Part shown: positions 14,103-14,488 of the stretch, in pieces | How the letters are laid out: each line of letters opens with the position of its first letter | Numbering within the stretch: the stretch's first letter is position 1 | Assembly (NCBI GenBank): GCA_964420285.1 | Contig: CAYQTE010000092.1 | Location: forward strand, 1 to 14,488 | Direction: 5' to 3' | Source of the DNA: CAYQTE01 sp964420285 | GTDB taxonomy: Bacteria; Planctomycetota; Phycisphaerae; Tepidisphaerales; Tepidisphaeraceae | Length of the DNA: 14,488 bases | The notes under the pieces: model-generated | What the model was told of the DNA's origin: nothing | Databases searched by the model: none | What the model saw: only the letters and a program-made list of their open reading frames with translations | Made by a program: the position numbers and the translations under genes

Positions 14103-14488
14103 TTAATCCAGCCAATCGCGCTTCTTCAGTCGTTCGGGGACGTATTCTTCCGTGACGTAGGAAATGCTCTTGCTGATGAGCGATTCGACTTCCATCTTGA
14201 AGCCGTTCTTCAGCAGTTGATTGATTTCCTTCTGCCATTCCTTCTTGTCTTTGAACCAGTCGTAATTGGCAATCTGTTTGGCCCGGCTGATATCGCCCTC
14301 GTTGATGTCGATCTTGACGTCGTCGGTCAGGCCGCAGCGATCGTAATCCATGCTGCGCAGGCCGAGGTATTTGGCATCGGGGATGGCCATGCGCTGGCTC
14401 TCATAGGCCAGGTTGATCGAGCCCTGCTTGATAACGCTGTAGATGTAATATCCCCAGGGATCGTTATCGAGCAGGCAATAGACCGGCA
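14103..14488 (-). CDS. DNA topoisomerase VI subunit A, C-terminal part (gene runs off the window)
   Basis: The window edge cuts the gene; 127 C-terminal residues up to a TAA at 14103-14105 are present. Topoisomerase VI is a type IIB A2B2 enzyme that relaxes and decatenates DNA, and subunit A (Spo11-related) makes the double-strand break. The visible part opens with PVYCLLDNDPWGYYIYSVIKQGS, which holds the Toprim-fold DxD metal-binding pair (DND, codons at 14460-14468). It is followed by AIPDAKYLGLRSMDYDRCGL and a C-terminal helical part ending ERLKKRDWLD; these match the archaeal-type Top6A C-terminus closely. The catalytic tyrosine and winged-helix domain would lie beyond the window. The first Met in the visible frame (14390) is internal, not the start. 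Any partner subunit B gene would be expected at higher coordinates. Confidence 0.92.
   Translation of the reverse strand, partial: PVYCLLDNDPWGYYIYSVIKQGSINLAYESQRMAIPDAKYLGLRSMDYDRCGLTDDVKIDINEGDISRAKQIANYDWFKDKKEWQKEINQLLKNGFKMEVESLISKSISYVTEEYVPERLKKRDWLD

Noticed and set aside
12653..14155. Plus-strand open frame (500 codons) overlapping the ATPase end and the permease
   Set aside because: The in-frame alternative at 13053-14093 is a clear RbsC-type permease. This frame gives Arg- and Cys-rich sequence without membrane segments.

Overview
The window looks like a chromosomal stretch from a planctomycete, most likely of the Phycisphaerae type. This is inferred from gene content, because there is no rRNA or other marker gene. 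The pointers are two membrane-anchored hypothetical proteins carrying the CxxCGYDL...CPECG zinc ribbon that is common in planctomycete proteins, a secreted protein ending in a VPLPPAA-type PEP-CTERM sorting signal, large secreted glycoside hydrolases, GC-rich coding sequence, and dispersed G/C-rich intergenic repeats.

Layout. Positions 1-544 hold no gene I can support with confidence. They contain one copy of a dispersed repeat and a possible gene remnant on the minus strand (213-433). On the minus strand follow a PEP-CTERM protein (545-1228) and a small membrane protein with a C-terminal zinc ribbon (1509-2150). A 575-bp intergenic region with many repeats (2151-2725) separates these from a secreted GH78 alpha-L-rhamnosidase on the plus strand (2726-6043). 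Convergent to it, on the minus strand, is a two-gene unit: a secreted GH2 enzyme of the beta-mannosidase/exo-glucosaminidase type (7629-10358), then a membrane protein with an N-terminal zinc ribbon (6227-7603). A 140-bp divergent promoter region separates the GH2 gene from a plus-strand operon for a carbohydrate ABC importer: lipoprotein binding protein (10499-11527), tandem-domain ATPase (11560-13056) and permease (13053-14093). The window ends inside the minus-strand gene for DNA topoisomerase VI subunit A (14103-14488, C-terminal third only).

How the genes work together. The two hydrolases have signal peptides and would remove terminal alpha-L-rhamnose and terminal beta-linked mannose or a related sugar from plant or microbial polysaccharides. 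The ABC importer would then bring in a released monosaccharide. The GH2 gene and the ABC operon share one intergenic region in which good sigma70-like promoters can be drawn on both strands with overlapping -10 boxes, which suggests joint control. No transcription factor lies in the window. The PEP-CTERM protein and the zinc-ribbon membrane proteins have no known role here.

I found no evidence of a wholly new system. The points most worth a second look are topoisomerase VI in a bacterial context, a Gly/Ala/Arg-rich insert of about 35 residues in the catalytic domain of the rhamnosidase, and a set of GGGACATT repeats plus a G-quadruplex motif upstream of that gene.
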